A stretch of DNA of 64,000 nt from Fictibacillus nanhaiensis (GCA_017052515.1 JAFHKR010000036.1:124001-188000); one strand, 5' to 3'. Positions 52,286 through 60,489 are shown, numbered from the stretch's first letter. Program-made: numbers and translations. Notes: a model not told the origin generated them from the sequence alone.

Positions 52286-53713
52286 ATGAAAAAAGTCAAC
52301 CGTACATTTGTAAAATCTATCGTATTTGCTGGAACATTAACTCTTGCAGCTGTTGTAGGTACTGGGGCTGCTGAAGCGGCTGGGCACCAATCAGAAAAGG
52401 CTATTGCTGCTCATGCTCAAAGTGCAAAAGGATCTCAAGGTCACGTACAAGCTAAGGACGAAAAGTTTGAAAAACCAGCTAAAGTTACTGTGAAGATTCA
52501 AAAGCCAGTAAAAGTTGAAAAACCAGCCAAACCTGAGAAAGCTGCTACTAAGCCAGAAAAAACTGAAAAACCTTCAAAAGATAAGAGTCATTCTCAAGCT
52601 GCTGAACATGCAAGTGAAACGGCTAAGAAACACGCTGCTCCAAATGCTGCGGTTCACGCTGTTGCGACTAAAACAGAAGAGCCTGTTGTAGCAAAACCTG
52701 TTACTGAAGAACCTACAGAAAAAGTTGTAGTTCCTGTTGAGGAAGAAAAAACAGAAGTAATTGAAATTGAAGTTCCAGTTACAACGAATCCTGAAGAGGG
52801 TAAAAAGGAAGATTCAGTAACAGAAGATGATGATGCTACTCGTAAAGAGGATATCGAATATGCTTCGGATGAAGATGCGGTTAAAGAAGACGATGAAGAT
52901 TCTGAAGATGAAGCAGTGCAAGAGGAAAATGAAGATAATCCAGTAAAAGAAGAAGACAAAACAGATGTTATTGCTGACGATGATGCAGTTAAAGAGGACG
53001 ATGATGTTGAGAATGGAGAAGACCATTCTGACGAAGAAGATTCTGAAAACACAAAAGAAAAGCTAGAAAACAAATCTCTTCAAAACAAAATCAACTCTAA
53101 TGCGTTTGAGCGCTCAAGTGAAAACGCAAAAATGCATGCTGCACCAAACGCTGCAGTACATGCTGATGCTGAAGTAACAGAAGAAGCACCAGCGACTGAA
53201 GAAACTACAACTGAAGAAGTAACAGAAGAAGCACCAGCGACTGAAGAAACTACGACTGAAGAAGAAGTAACAGAGGAAGCACCAGCGACTGAAGAAACTA
53301 CGACTGAAGAAGAAGTAACAGAAGAAGCACCAGCAACTGAAGAGACTACAACTGAAGAAGAAGTAACTGAGGAAGCACCAGCGACTGAAGAAACTACGAC
53401 TGAAGAAGAAGTAAAAGAAGAAGCACCGGCAACTGAAGAAACTGCAACTGAAGAAGAAGTAACAGAAGAAGCACCAGCAACTGAAGAAACTACGACTGAC
53501 GAAGAAGTTTCTGCACTTTTGAACAAGATTCGTTCATTAGCAGCTGAGCATGCTTCTGAAAATGCGAAGTTACATGCAGCCATTAACGCAGCAATTTTAG
53601 CAGTTGAAGATGTTTTAGAAGAAGATGTTTCAGAAGTTGTTGAAGTGCCTGCAACTGAAGAAGATACAACTGAAGAAACAGTTGAAATTACAGTAGAAAC
53701 TGAAACAAAATAG
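52286..53713 (+). CDS. Secreted acidic repeat protein
   Basis: 475 residues. Signal peptide (VKSIVFAGTLTLAAVVGTGA AEA-type cleavage), a Lys/Pro-rich section, a very acidic middle, then seven tandem 15-16-residue repeats (EEAPATEETTTEEEVT). Three copies of an Ala/His module, ASETAKKHAAPNAAVHA, SSENAKMHAAPNAAVHA and ASENAKLHAAINAAILA, lie near residues 108, 275 and 420 and bracket the acidic blocks. No anchor motif is seen. Start at the second ATG (9 nt after AAGGAG). Function unknown; cell-surface or matrix role inferred. Confidence 0.7.
   Translation: MKKVNRTFVKSIVFAGTLTLAAVVGTGAAEAAGHQSEKAIAAHAQSAKGSQGHVQAKDEKFEKPAKVTVKIQKPVKVEKPAKPEKAATKPEKTEKPSKDKSHSQAAEHASETAKKHAAPNAAVHAVATKTEEPVVAKPVTEEPTEKVVVPVEEEKTEVIEIEVPVTTNPEEGKKEDSVTEDDDATRKEDIEYASDEDAVKEDDEDSEDEAVQEENEDNPVKEEDKTDVIADDDAVKEDDDVENGEDHSDEEDSENTKEKLENKSLQNKINSNAFERSSENAKMHAAPNAAVHADAEVTEEAPATEETTTEEVTEEAPATEETTTEEEVTEEAPATEETTTEEEVTEEAPATEETTTEEEVTEEAPATEETTTEEEVKEEAPATEETATEEEVTEEAPATEETTTDEEVSALLNKIRSLAAEHASENAKLHAAINAAILAVEDVLEEDVSEVVEVPATEEDTTEETVEITVETETK
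53170..53506 (+). repeat. Coding tandem repeat in the secreted acidic protein
   Basis: Seven units of 45-48 bp encoding EEVTEEAPATEETTTE. Codon-level variation between units shows it is not a very recent expansion; copy number may vary between strains. Confidence 0.85.
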
Positions 53714-53720
53714 TAAAAAT

Positions 53721-53752
53721 GAAGTCAGGGATTCGCGGTCCCTGGCTTTTTT
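53721..53752 (+). terminator. Terminator after the acidic repeat protein
   Basis: GTCAGGGA / TCCCTGGC stem, loop TTCGCGG, then TTTTTT. Confidence 0.85.
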
Positions 53753-53770
53753 GTACTGAAATATTCTTTT

Positions 53771-53870
53771 ATAAGTCTTCGGAAAAATTTATACGTCTTC
53801 AAACTTTTTTATAGGTCCTCAAAAAAATTTATAAGTCTTGAAATGGTTTTTATAAGTCTTTAGCTTTTTT
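53771..53870 (-). repeat. 20-bp tandem repeat array C (5 units)
   Basis: Units at 53771, 53791, 53811, 53831 and 53852 (period 20, the last step 21). Read on the minus strand the consensus is GARGACTTATAAAWWTTTTT, the array A family in opposite orientation. Located between a terminator and the peroxiredoxin gene. Confidence 0.85.
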
Positions 53871-53960
53871 AGACATTACCATGCAATGACTATATATTCC
53901 AACGTTTTCTTTTATATGTTCAGGGAAGTATATTCTTAAAGACGCAAGGAGGTGGGATAG

Positions 53961-54428
53961 TTGCTACAAAAAGGTGATGTTGCACCCGATTTCACGTTAC
54001 CATCCACATTAAAAAAAGATATTTCATTATCAGATTTTAAAGGGAAGAAAAATGTCCTTGTGGCTTTTTATCCGCTAGATTTTACACCTGGCTGAATCAA
54101 GGAAATAACCTCTTGGAAAGAGGATTACAAACGTTTTGAGGAGGCAAATACAGAAGTGCTTGCAATCAGTGTGGATCACATTTACTCACACAATGTATTT
54201 GCAGCTGCTTTAGGAACTTTGCCATATCCGCTTTTAGCTGATTGGCACAAGAAAGTAACGAAGAAATTTGCTGTTCTTAACGAAGAAGATGGAACTGCGA
54301 TTCGTTCATGTTTTGTCATCGATCAAGAAGGTATTGTTCAATTCAGCAATCATACTTTTGATGCCAATGAAAAGCTTCAGTATGAAGAAGTATTTAAAGC
54401 TTGTGAATCATGTGGAAAAGGAGAGTAA
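53961..54428 (+). CDS. Peroxiredoxin (AhpC/TSA) with in-frame TGA at the peroxidatic position, probable selenoprotein
   Basis: 155 codons counting one internal TGA. TTG start 8 nt after AAGGAGG. The thioredoxin-fold peroxiredoxin core is intact: [25 protein letters not shown], then [29 protein letters not shown] and [11 protein letters not shown]. The TGA is codon 45 (54093-54095) and fills the Cys place of the PxxxTxxC motif (P38, T42). Arg115 is retained. C-terminal Cys148 and Cys151 (CESC) could resolve the selenenyl intermediate. Downstream there are no other stops or shifts. A hairpin fits a bacterial SECIS. Alternative: a pseudogene by one nonsense change at the catalytic codon. Selenium genes selA/B/C/D are not in the window. 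Confidence 0.75.
54106..54127 (+). promoter_or_regulatory. Candidate bacterial SECIS hairpin
   Basis: Stem CCTCTT (54109-54114) / AAGAGG (54118-54123) with loop GGA, extended by TAA/TTA pairs after one bulged A (54124). The loop begins 19 nt after the TGA and its first two bases are G, which fits the bacterial SECIS description (loop 16-37 nt from UGA, G in first two loop bases). Confidence 0.6.
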
Positions 54429-54430
54429 CT

Positions 54431-54604
54431 GTGGACAAGGAACATAAGAACCAACAACCTATTGAAGATCCGACTGCTCACGCAGAACAAGAGATCAACG
54501 CTTATTTTTATGACCAGAATGAACAAACAGATGGCCATCCCACTGATTACATGAATAGTGAGATGCCTGCTGTTAATATTGCTAAACCTGATGATGAAAA
54601 ATAA
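54431..54604 (+). CDS. Small acidic hypothetical protein (57 aa)
   Basis: MDKEHKNQQPIEDPTAHAEQ start, IAKPDDEK end; hydrophilic and rich in Asp/Glu/Asn. GTG start behind AAAAGGAGAGTAACT, two bp after the peroxiredoxin stop, so probably one operon with it. No Cys, no family recognised. Confidence 0.65.
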   Translation: MDKEHKNQQPIEDPTAHAEQEINAYFYDQNEQTDGHPTDYMNSEMPAVNIAKPDDEK

Positions 54605-54628
54605 GGCTGCCTTTTTAGCAGCTTTTTT
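54604..54628 (+). terminator. Terminator after the 57-aa gene
   Basis: GGCTGC / GCAGC(T) stem with T-rich loop, then TTTTTT. Confidence 0.7.
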
Positions 54629-54736
54629 ATTTTGTGGCTGATTTAGCCTATCTTTTGAAACCGGCACCATACCAGTCATGTTGTGGTACTATATAAGCAG
54701 AAGTATGCTGATATAGGAATAGGAAGGAACAGCTGA

Positions 54737-55786
54737 ATGAATATATTTTTAACTGGAGCAACTGGTTTTCTAGGTGGTCGCTTAATTCAAAATTTGGCGC
54801 GTGAAGGTCATACACTTTATGTGTTAGCGCGAAACTTACAAAAAGCGGAACAGCTTCTTCACAAGACAGCTGATTTAAACGGCGTTATCCATATTATTCA
54901 AGGGGATATCACCGCTCCTCACTTAGGAATGACGAAGGAAGCGGAGCAAGAGCTTACAGATAAAATGGATGTATTTTATCACATGGCTGCCCTTGTTAAA
55001 TTTGACTTGGACCTTAAAGATGAACTTTTTCAAATAAATTATACAGGTACTCAACATGCACTTCATGCTGCTAAGAAAATGGGTGTATCACACTTCTATT
55101 ATGTGAGCACCGCCTATACGCTTGGCAAAGACGAATATGCTAAAGAAGAATTGCATAGTCTGAGCAATGATTTTAACAATCCATATGAAGAAAGTAAGTG
55201 TAAAGCAGAGCACTTGTGTATGGAGTTTGAAGATCAATTTGACGTGACTATCTTAAGACCTGCGATCATTATTGGAGACTCTAAAACAGGTGAAGCGGAT
55301 TCTAAATTTACACTGTATGGATTACTTCGAAGCCTTGAAGTCTTTAAGAAAAGATTTCAGAGAAAAGGAATGGGAGATCGCGTGTTCCACTTATTGTGTG
55401 AAGAAGGCAGTACGCAGAATCTTGTTCCTGTCGATTATGTAGCAGATGTTTTAACTGGAGTTTTAAAAAAGGGAAGAGAAACGAAAATCTACCATATTAC
55501 AAATAACAATCCGCCACTTAGTGCAGATGTTTTTCAAGTAATGAGAGAAAAAGCTGGACTTGAACTGTTTAAGCTTGCTCCGTATGATTACGAGCCGTCT
55601 CTAAATGAAGAAGAACAGCTTCTCAACAGCGTAATTGATGTTTATAAAAATTACTTGAACAGAAACATCACGTTCGATGATAGCAACACGCAACAACTGC
55701 TAGAAGAAATAGAAGCAGCCCCCCTTCATATGGACATGCCAATGATCAAACGCATTATTGAGGGGTATCAGCATGCTTCTGTTTAA
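54737..55786 (+). CDS. Extended SDR / NAD-dependent epimerase-type reductase
   Basis: 349 residues. N-terminal Rossmann GATGFLGGRLIQ (TGxxGxxG at 7-14), HMAALVKFD, the active-site YVSTAYTLG then YEESKCKAE (YxxxK), and ILRPAIIIGDS. Resembles NAD_binding_4/thioester reductase-like SDRs; substrate unknown. No membrane segments. Confidence 0.8.
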   Translation: MNIFLTGATGFLGGRLIQNLAREGHTLYVLARNLQKAEQLLHKTADLNGVIHIIQGDITAPHLGMTKEAEQELTDKMDVFYHMAALVKFDLDLKDELFQINYTGTQHALHAAKKMGVSHFYYVSTAYTLGKDEYAKEELHSLSNDFNNPYEESKCKAEHLCMEFEDQFDVTILRPAIIIGDSKTGEADSKFTLYGLLRSLEVFKKRFQRKGMGDRVFHLLCEEGSTQNLVPVDYVADVLTGVLKKGRETKIYHITNNNPPLSADVFQVMREKAGLELFKLAPYDYEPSLNEEEQLLNSVIDVYKNYLNRNITFDDSNTQQLLEEIEAAPLHMDMPMIKRIIEGYQHASV

Positions 55787-55805
55787 AAATAAAAATATGC
55801 ATCTA

Positions 55806-55834
55806 TTTACATTTTATGCATATACTGCTATAGT
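55806..55834 (+). promoter_or_regulatory. Promoter of the 25-residue peptide gene
   Basis: TTTACA (55806-55811), 17-bp spacer, TATAGT (55829-55834). About 48 bp before the ATG. Confidence 0.6.
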
Positions 55835-55882
55835 GTACATGTAAAGTAACTAATCTTAATGAAACCCAAGGAGGTATGTATA

Positions 55883-55960
55883 ATGAGACAACTTAATGGA
55901 TTGACTTCAGAGAGTGTAATTTATGTACAGCCTATTGGGACAATGAAGAATCGCAAATAG
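55883..55960 (+). CDS. 25-residue peptide gene with own promoter and terminator
   Basis: Encodes MRQLNGLTSESVIYVQ followed by PIGTMKNRK. RBS AAGGAGGTATGTATA is strong. The stop codon lies in a perfect hairpin (CGCAAATA-GTT-TATTTGCG, 55952-55970) and a terminator follows. It could be a leader or signalling peptide, a small toxin-like peptide, or part of a regulatory RNA; the sequence shows no signal peptide and only a short hydrophobic stretch. Nothing similar recognised. Confidence 0.55.
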   Translation: MRQLNGLTSESVIYVQPIGTMKNRK

Positions 55961-55970
55961 TTTATTTGCG
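55952..55970 (+). other. Hairpin spanning the peptide's stop codon
   Basis: Perfect 8-bp stem CGCAAATA / TATTTGCG with loop GTT. Not followed by a T run, so not a terminator. Confidence 0.6.
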
Positions 55971-56001
55971 TATGTAATGTCTTCGCTTAAATTTGTCATT
56001 T

Positions 56002-56035
56002 AACCATGGGCTGTACAACAGTGCCATGGTTTTTT
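56002..56035 (+). terminator. Terminator of the peptide gene
   Basis: AACCATGG-G-CTGT-ACA-ACAG-TG-CCATGGTT followed by TTTTT. 56036-56173 then holds nothing recognised. Confidence 0.85.
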
Positions 56036-56173
56036 ATATGAAGAGGGGTATTTGTGTACCTTTCTTTCAGTAAAGAACCTAAGTATGTATATTTAGGTTC
56101 TTTTTATTTTGCAAAAAAGACTTTTTACTAAATCATTGTTTCTATTTTGTTCCTTTTTCTCCTTTGAAAAGGA

Positions 56174-56301
56174 GATTGGAGTGTAAGGTGGGAGACTCCT
56201 GGGGGATCAGCGGGACAGGTGAGACACCTAAGGGCGCATAGCGTCGAGGTGGCTCACCGCACGCCCCCCGGAAAGCGAGCACCTGGAACGGAAATCAACC
56301 A
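56174..56301. repeat. ~130-bp imperfect palindromic repeat, copy 4
   Basis: Same orientation as copy 3 (ends CCTGGAACGGAAATCAACC). It ends 70 bp before the rsgA-like start and keeps that frame spuriously open upstream. Confidence 0.85.
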
Positions 56302-56371
56302 CATACTAGGACAACATTGTATTAGGAAAAGTTTTATAAAAAATGACAACATTTATTCGGAGGGTATTACA

Positions 56372-57433
56372 TTGAATTTAAAATCACTAGGTTGGAATCA
56401 AACATTTGAAGAATCGTTTAAAACATATGAAAATCAAAATCTTGTTCCAGGAAGAATAAGTGTAGAGCATAAAGGACTCTATAGTGTTCTAACGGAGCAA
56501 GGTGAATTATTAGGTGAAATCACAGGAAAGGTTCGCTTTTATGCAACAGGTCGTCATGATTTCCCTGCAGTTGGAGATTGGGTAGCGGTTCAAGCTATTC
56601 CACAAGAAGGAAAAGCTTACGTGCACGGAATCCTGCCTCGCAAAAGTAAGTTTTCTCGCAAAGCAGCCGGTTTAACAACAGATGAACAGATTGTTGCGAC
56701 AAACGTAGATACGGTCTTTTTAGTAAATGCTCTAAATCAAGACTTCAACCTTCGCAGACTCGAGCGCTATTTATTAATGGCGTGGGAAAGCGGTGCGACT
56801 CCAGTTATCGTTCTAAGCAAGGCGGATCTTTGTGAGGATGTTCAAAAGTTCTTAGATGAAGTGGAAACCATTGCGTTTGGTGTTCCTACATTTGCAGTTA
56901 GTGCAGAAACTGGTTCGGGTCTTGATGAGCTTGCAGCATATATTACAGAGGGTGAAACCGTTGCTCTATTAGGTTCATCTGGTGTTGGGAAATCGACGCT
57001 TGCAAACAAACTTTTCGGTTCAGAGGTATTAAAAACGAATGTTATTCGTGAAGAAGATGGAAAAGGAAAGCATACCACTACTCATCGTGAACTGCTTGTT
57101 CTTGATAGTGGTGGGATCTTAATCGATACTCCGGGAATGAGAGAGCTTCAATTGTGGGAAGGCGACAGCAGCTTAAGTCAAAGCTTTCAGGATGTTGAAG
57201 GGTATGCGGAACTATGCCGTTTTCGTGATTGTACCCATCAAAATGAACCAGGGTGCAAAGTGCAAGAAGCGATTGAAACAGGTGAATTAAAAGAAGATCG
57301 CTATAACAGTTATGTAAAACTTCAGCGCGAATTAGCTTACTTCGCACGCAAAGAAGATCAAAAGTTAGCGAATGCAGAAAGAGCAAAATGGAAAAAAATC
57401 GCTGGTGACCGTACACGCGTTCATCGTAAATAA
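56372..57433 (+). CDS. rsgA: RsgA-like circularly permuted ribosome GTPase (paralogue)
   Basis: 353 residues. N-terminal OB-fold, then permuted GTPase motifs in order G4 LSKADLCE, G5 VSAET, G1 GSSGVGKST, G2 HTTTHREL, G3 DTPGMREL, and a C-terminal Zn finger (CRFRDCTHQNEPGC). Acts in 30S subunit maturation in its family; probably a second copy besides the housekeeping rsgA of the genome (inference from the divergent N-terminus). TTG start 7 nt after GGAGGG. Confidence 0.85.
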   Translation: MNLKSLGWNQTFEESFKTYENQNLVPGRISVEHKGLYSVLTEQGELLGEITGKVRFYATGRHDFPAVGDWVAVQAIPQEGKAYVHGILPRKSKFSRKAAGLTTDEQIVATNVDTVFLVNALNQDFNLRRLERYLLMAWESGATPVIVLSKADLCEDVQKFLDEVETIAFGVPTFAVSAETGSGLDELAAYITEGETVALLGSSGVGKSTLANKLFGSEVLKTNVIREEDGKGKHTTTHRELLVLDSGGILIDTPGMRELQLWEGDSSLSQSFQDVEGYAELCRFRDCTHQNEPGCKVQEAIETGELKEDRYNSYVKLQRELAYFARKEDQKLANAERAKWKKIAGDRTRVHRK

Positions 57434-57444
57434 GTGAAATGGAA

Positions 57445-57479
57445 GAGGAATGGTTTTACGACCATTCCTCTCTTTTTTT
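57445..57479 (+). terminator. Terminator after the rsgA-like gene
   Basis: GAGGAATGGT / ACCATTCCTC stem, loop TTTACG, T run. Confidence 0.88.
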
Positions 57480-57569
57480 GGCTATCGAAATCTTATAGAG
57501 CCTAACTTTGAATAGTAAAAAGGATTTTCATAGGGAATCATCAAAATAAGAAGGAAGAGGAGGGATGAA

Positions 57570-57971
57570 ATGGCACAAGTATTTACGATACAAACACACC
57601 AAAGAGATGAGATGTATGAGATCACGAGTACACTAGAAGCTTATCTAGAAGAACAGTGCGTGAACGATGGTGTAATGTACATATACTGTCCACACACGAC
57701 CGCTGGAATTACAATCAATGAAAATGCGGACCCTGATGTTGTTCATGATATGCTTATGCGATTGGACGAGGTATATCCTTGGGAACACCCAAAGTATCGC
57801 CATGCTGAAGGAAACTCTGCTTCACATCTTAAGGCAAGTACCGTTGGTTCTTCGCAAGTGGTCTTTATCCAGAATGGAAAGCTTCTCTTAGGAACTTGGC
57901 AAGGTGTTTATTTTTGTGAGTTTGATGGTCCGCGAACTCGAAAATATCACGTGAAAATTTTGAGCAAATAA
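57570..57971 (+). CDS. YjbQ family protein (secondary thiamine-phosphate synthase-like)
   Basis: 133 residues, UPF0047/YjbQ fold. Conserved: [38 protein letters not shown] and [20 protein letters not shown]. Some members complement thiE mutants; physiological role uncertain. RBS GAAGAGGAGGGATGAA. Confidence 0.85.
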   Translation: MAQVFTIQTHQRDEMYEITSTLEAYLEEQCVNDGVMYIYCPHTTAGITINENADPDVVHDMLMRLDEVYPWEHPKYRHAEGNSASHLKASTVGSSQVVFIQNGKLLLGTWQGVYFCEFDGPRTRKYHVKILSK

Positions 57972-57982
57972 ATCTACTTATA

Positions 57983-58020
57983 AAAGATTCACTGTCAAAA
58001 TCAGTGAGTCTTTTTTTTAT
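57983..58020 (+). terminator. Terminator after the yjbQ-like gene
   Basis: AAGATTCACTG / CAGTGAGTCTT stem and a long T run. Confidence 0.82.
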
Positions 58021-58103
58021 TTCCTACTAAAGTTCTAGGCATCGAATGAAAAAGAAATATGTTGAATAATAGGGAAAACTTTTAAATTTAACATAAAAAT
58101 TCT

Positions 58104-58118
58104 ACTTTTCCAAAAATT
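58104..58118. promoter_or_regulatory. Candidate CodY box upstream of livJHMGF
   Basis: ACTTTTCCAAAAATT matches AATTTTCWGAAAATT at 12 of 15 positions and sits just before the -35. CodY represses branched-chain amino acid uptake in Bacillus. Confidence 0.4.
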
Positions 58119-58121
58119 TAG

Positions 58122-58150
58122 TTGTCTAATACCTTTTCTTCATGTACTAT
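58122..58150 (+). promoter_or_regulatory. livJHMGF promoter
   Basis: TTGTCT (58122-58127), 17-bp spacer, TACTAT (58145-58150), about 50 bp before the livJ GTG. Confidence 0.5.
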
Positions 58151-58201
58151 TTTTTTAAATAGTGGAAATTATCATAATATTCAAAACAAGGGGGATTTTA
58201 G

Positions 58202-59401
58202 GTGGGGATTAAGAGAGGGTTAAAAGTATTAGCGGTTTCTGCATTATCACTAGGACTTTTGGCAGGTTGTAATTCTTCTGGCGGTTCAGAAGGAAGCAAT
58301 GGAGGGGGAGGAAGCGGAAAAGTAATCAAGATCGCAACGCAAACTCCTTTATCTGGCGGTAGTGCAACACTTGGGGAATCTATTAAGCTTGGTGCACAAC
58401 TGGCATTGGAAGAAAACAAGAAGAAGTTTGAAGACTTAGGGTACAAGCTTCAGCTTCAGCCGTATGATGATCAGGCAGATCCTAAAAAAGGTGTAGCAAA
58501 CGCACAGCTTATCGGTTCAGATAAATCGATCCTTGGGGTTGTGGGTCACTTGAATTCAGGCGTATCCATCCCGTCATCTGAAGTTTATGAAAAGTATAAA
58601 GTGCCGATGGTATCTCCAGCAAATACTGCCACAGAGGTAACAGACCGCGGACTGAAAACAGTGAACCGTATCGTAGCACGTGACGATTTCCAAGGTCCTG
58701 CAGGTGCAGATTTTGCGATCAATAAATTAGGAGCTAAGAAAATCTTCGTTATCCAAGATAAAACAGCGTACGGAACAGGTCTTGCTGATGCATTTAAGAA
58801 AGCAGCTGAAGATGCTGGAGCTGAAATACTTGGTTATGAAGGGATTACTGTTGGTGAGAAAGACTTTAACGGTGTACTTACACAAGTATTATCAAAGAAA
58901 CCTGATTTAGTGTTCTTCGGTGGATTATACACAGAAGGTGGTCAGTTGATCAGACAAGCTCGTGACAAAGGCATTAAGATTCCATTCATGGGCGGAGATG
59001 GAATGGACTCGTCTACTCTAGTTGAAATCGCAGGCGATGCTGTAACAGATGTTTATTATACTTCGGTAGCAGCTGATGCGAGTAAAACAACAGAAGGCAA
59101 AGATTTCTCTTCTAAATATAAAGAGAAGTTCAACAAGAACGTAGAGTCTTATTCGGCTTATGGCTATGATTCTATGAGCGTTCTATTAAAAGGACTTGAG
59201 GCAGCGATTGAAGGAAGTGACGGAGACCTTCCGGCACGTGAAAAAGTAGCAGAAGAAATCCGCAAGATTCAAGATTTCCAAGGTGTTGTTACGAAGGTCG
59301 GTTTCGATGATATCGGTGACAACAAGTTTGCTAAAGTATACATCTACAAGTTCAGTGAAGCTAAATATCCAGGCGTTCAAGAAGGCGAAATCAGTAAGTA
59401 A
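58202..59401 (+). CDS. livJ: Branched-chain amino acid ABC transporter, substrate-binding lipoprotein
   Basis: 399 residues, Leu/Ile/Val-binding type 1 periplasmic fold. Lipobox LAGC, Gly/Ser linker, then IATQTPLSGGSATLGESIKL, QPYDDQADPKKGVANAQLI, VSPANTATEVTDRG, NRIVARDDFQGPAGADF. GTG start behind AAGGGGGATTTTAG. First gene of livJHMGF. Confidence 0.9.
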   Translation: MGIKRGLKVLAVSALSLGLLAGCNSSGGSEGSNGGGGSGKVIKIATQTPLSGGSATLGESIKLGAQLALEENKKKFEDLGYKLQLQPYDDQADPKKGVANAQLIGSDKSILGVVGHLNSGVSIPSSEVYEKYKVPMVSPANTATEVTDRGLKTVNRIVARDDFQGPAGADFAINKLGAKKIFVIQDKTAYGTGLADAFKKAAEDAGAEILGYEGITVGEKDFNGVLTQVLSKKPDLVFFGGLYTEGGQLIRQARDKGIKIPFMGGDGMDSSTLVEIAGDAVTDVYYTSVAADASKTTEGKDFSSKYKEKFNKNVESYSAYGYDSMSVLLKGLEAAIEGSDGDLPAREKVAEEIRKIQDFQGVVTKVGFDDIGDNKFAKVYIYKFSEAKYPGVQEGEISK

Positions 59402-59492
59402 ACTTATGTTTACAAGAGAGGGAATGACCCCACCGGCCATGTCCCTCTTCTTTTTTACATACACTCCCCAGACGTGAAAGAGAGGAATATTT

Positions 59493-60479
59493 ATGTTAGC
59501 TGACATTTTACAAAGTCTGCCTCAAGTACTCGTAGATGGCATTGCTCTTGGTGCGATATACGCCGTTATTGCACTTGGTTATACGATGGTTTATGGAATA
59601 TTAGAGCTCATTAATTTCGCCCACGGTGAAATCTTTATGACAGGTGCTTTTATCGGAGTTGCGATGCTGATTCTCATGACAGGCATGGGTTGGTTAGCAG
59701 CGATGCCTGCTATTCTAGCTTTAATTCTTGTGTTGGTGGTTACGTCGATCCTAACCGGTTTCATGGGTGTTGGAATAGAGCGGATGGCATACAGGCCGCT
59801 CCGAAACTCCCCTAAACTGATTACGTTGATCTCAGCGATCGGTGTATCGTTTTTGCTGCAAGATCTCGTTCGTTTTATTACAGAATACAAAAGAGGAAAT
59901 TATATTTTAACGGGTCCATCCATGTTTAATGAGCAATTTTCGATTAAATTTTCTAGCATTTCCTCTTCCTTTAGTGATGCGTTCTTTAAAACCTCTACAT
60001 TGATTTTAATCATTGCGGTTGTGATCATGATGATCGGACTGGATTTCTTCGTTAATAAAACGAAGTGGGGTATGGCGATGAGAGCAGTAGCTCAAGATCG
60101 TGAAACAGCATCGCTCATGTCGATCAATGTGAACAGAGTCATCTCGTTGACCTTTTTCATCGGATCAGCTCTAGGTGGGGCAACTGGAGTTTTGTTTGCT
60201 GTTCAATATGGAACGATCGATCCGTATATCGGTTTTATCCTAGGATTAAAAGCATTTACGGCTGCTGTTCTTGGAGGCATCGGAAATATTCGTGGTGCTA
60301 TGGCAGGTGGACTCATGTTAGGGATTCTAGAAATGTTTGCAGCTGCTAATCTCCAGCTATTAACGGGTGGTATCTTTGGCGCAGAGTATAAAGACGTATT
60401 TGCGTTCGCCATTCTAATCGTCGTATTAATTTTCAAACCAGAAGGACTGTTTGGTAAAGCAGTTACTGAGAAAGTGTAG
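59493..60479 (+). CDS. livH: Branched-chain amino acid ABC transporter permease LivH
   Basis: 328 residues, about eight membrane helices. Family blocks: LGAIYAVIALGYTMVYGILE, LINFAHGEIFMTGAF, MRAVAQDRETASLMSINVNR (EAA loop contacting the ATPases), KAFTAAVLGGIGNIRGAMAG. RBS AGAGAGGAATATTT. livM follows at 10 bp. Confidence 0.92.
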   Translation: MLADILQSLPQVLVDGIALGAIYAVIALGYTMVYGILELINFAHGEIFMTGAFIGVAMLILMTGMGWLAAMPAILALILVLVVTSILTGFMGVGIERMAYRPLRNSPKLITLISAIGVSFLLQDLVRFITEYKRGNYILTGPSMFNEQFSIKFSSISSSFSDAFFKTSTLILIIAVVIMMIGLDFFVNKTKWGMAMRAVAQDRETASLMSINVNRVISLTFFIGSALGGATGVLFAVQYGTIDPYIGFILGLKAFTAAVLGGIGNIRGAMAGGLMLGILEMFAAANLQLLTGGIFGAEYKDVFAFAILIVVLIFKPEGLFGKAVTEKV

Positions 60480-60489
60480 GTGAAGAGCG

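Noticed and set aside
53080..53583. Long Ser/Val/Ala-rich minus-strand frame opposite the acidic repeat protein
   Set aside because: Mirror of the coding repeat; no RBS and lower plausibility than the plus-strand secreted protein.
56219..56371. N-terminal extension of the RsgA-like protein
   Set aside because: It is repeat copy 4 translated; TTG 56372 has a well-spaced GGAGGG.
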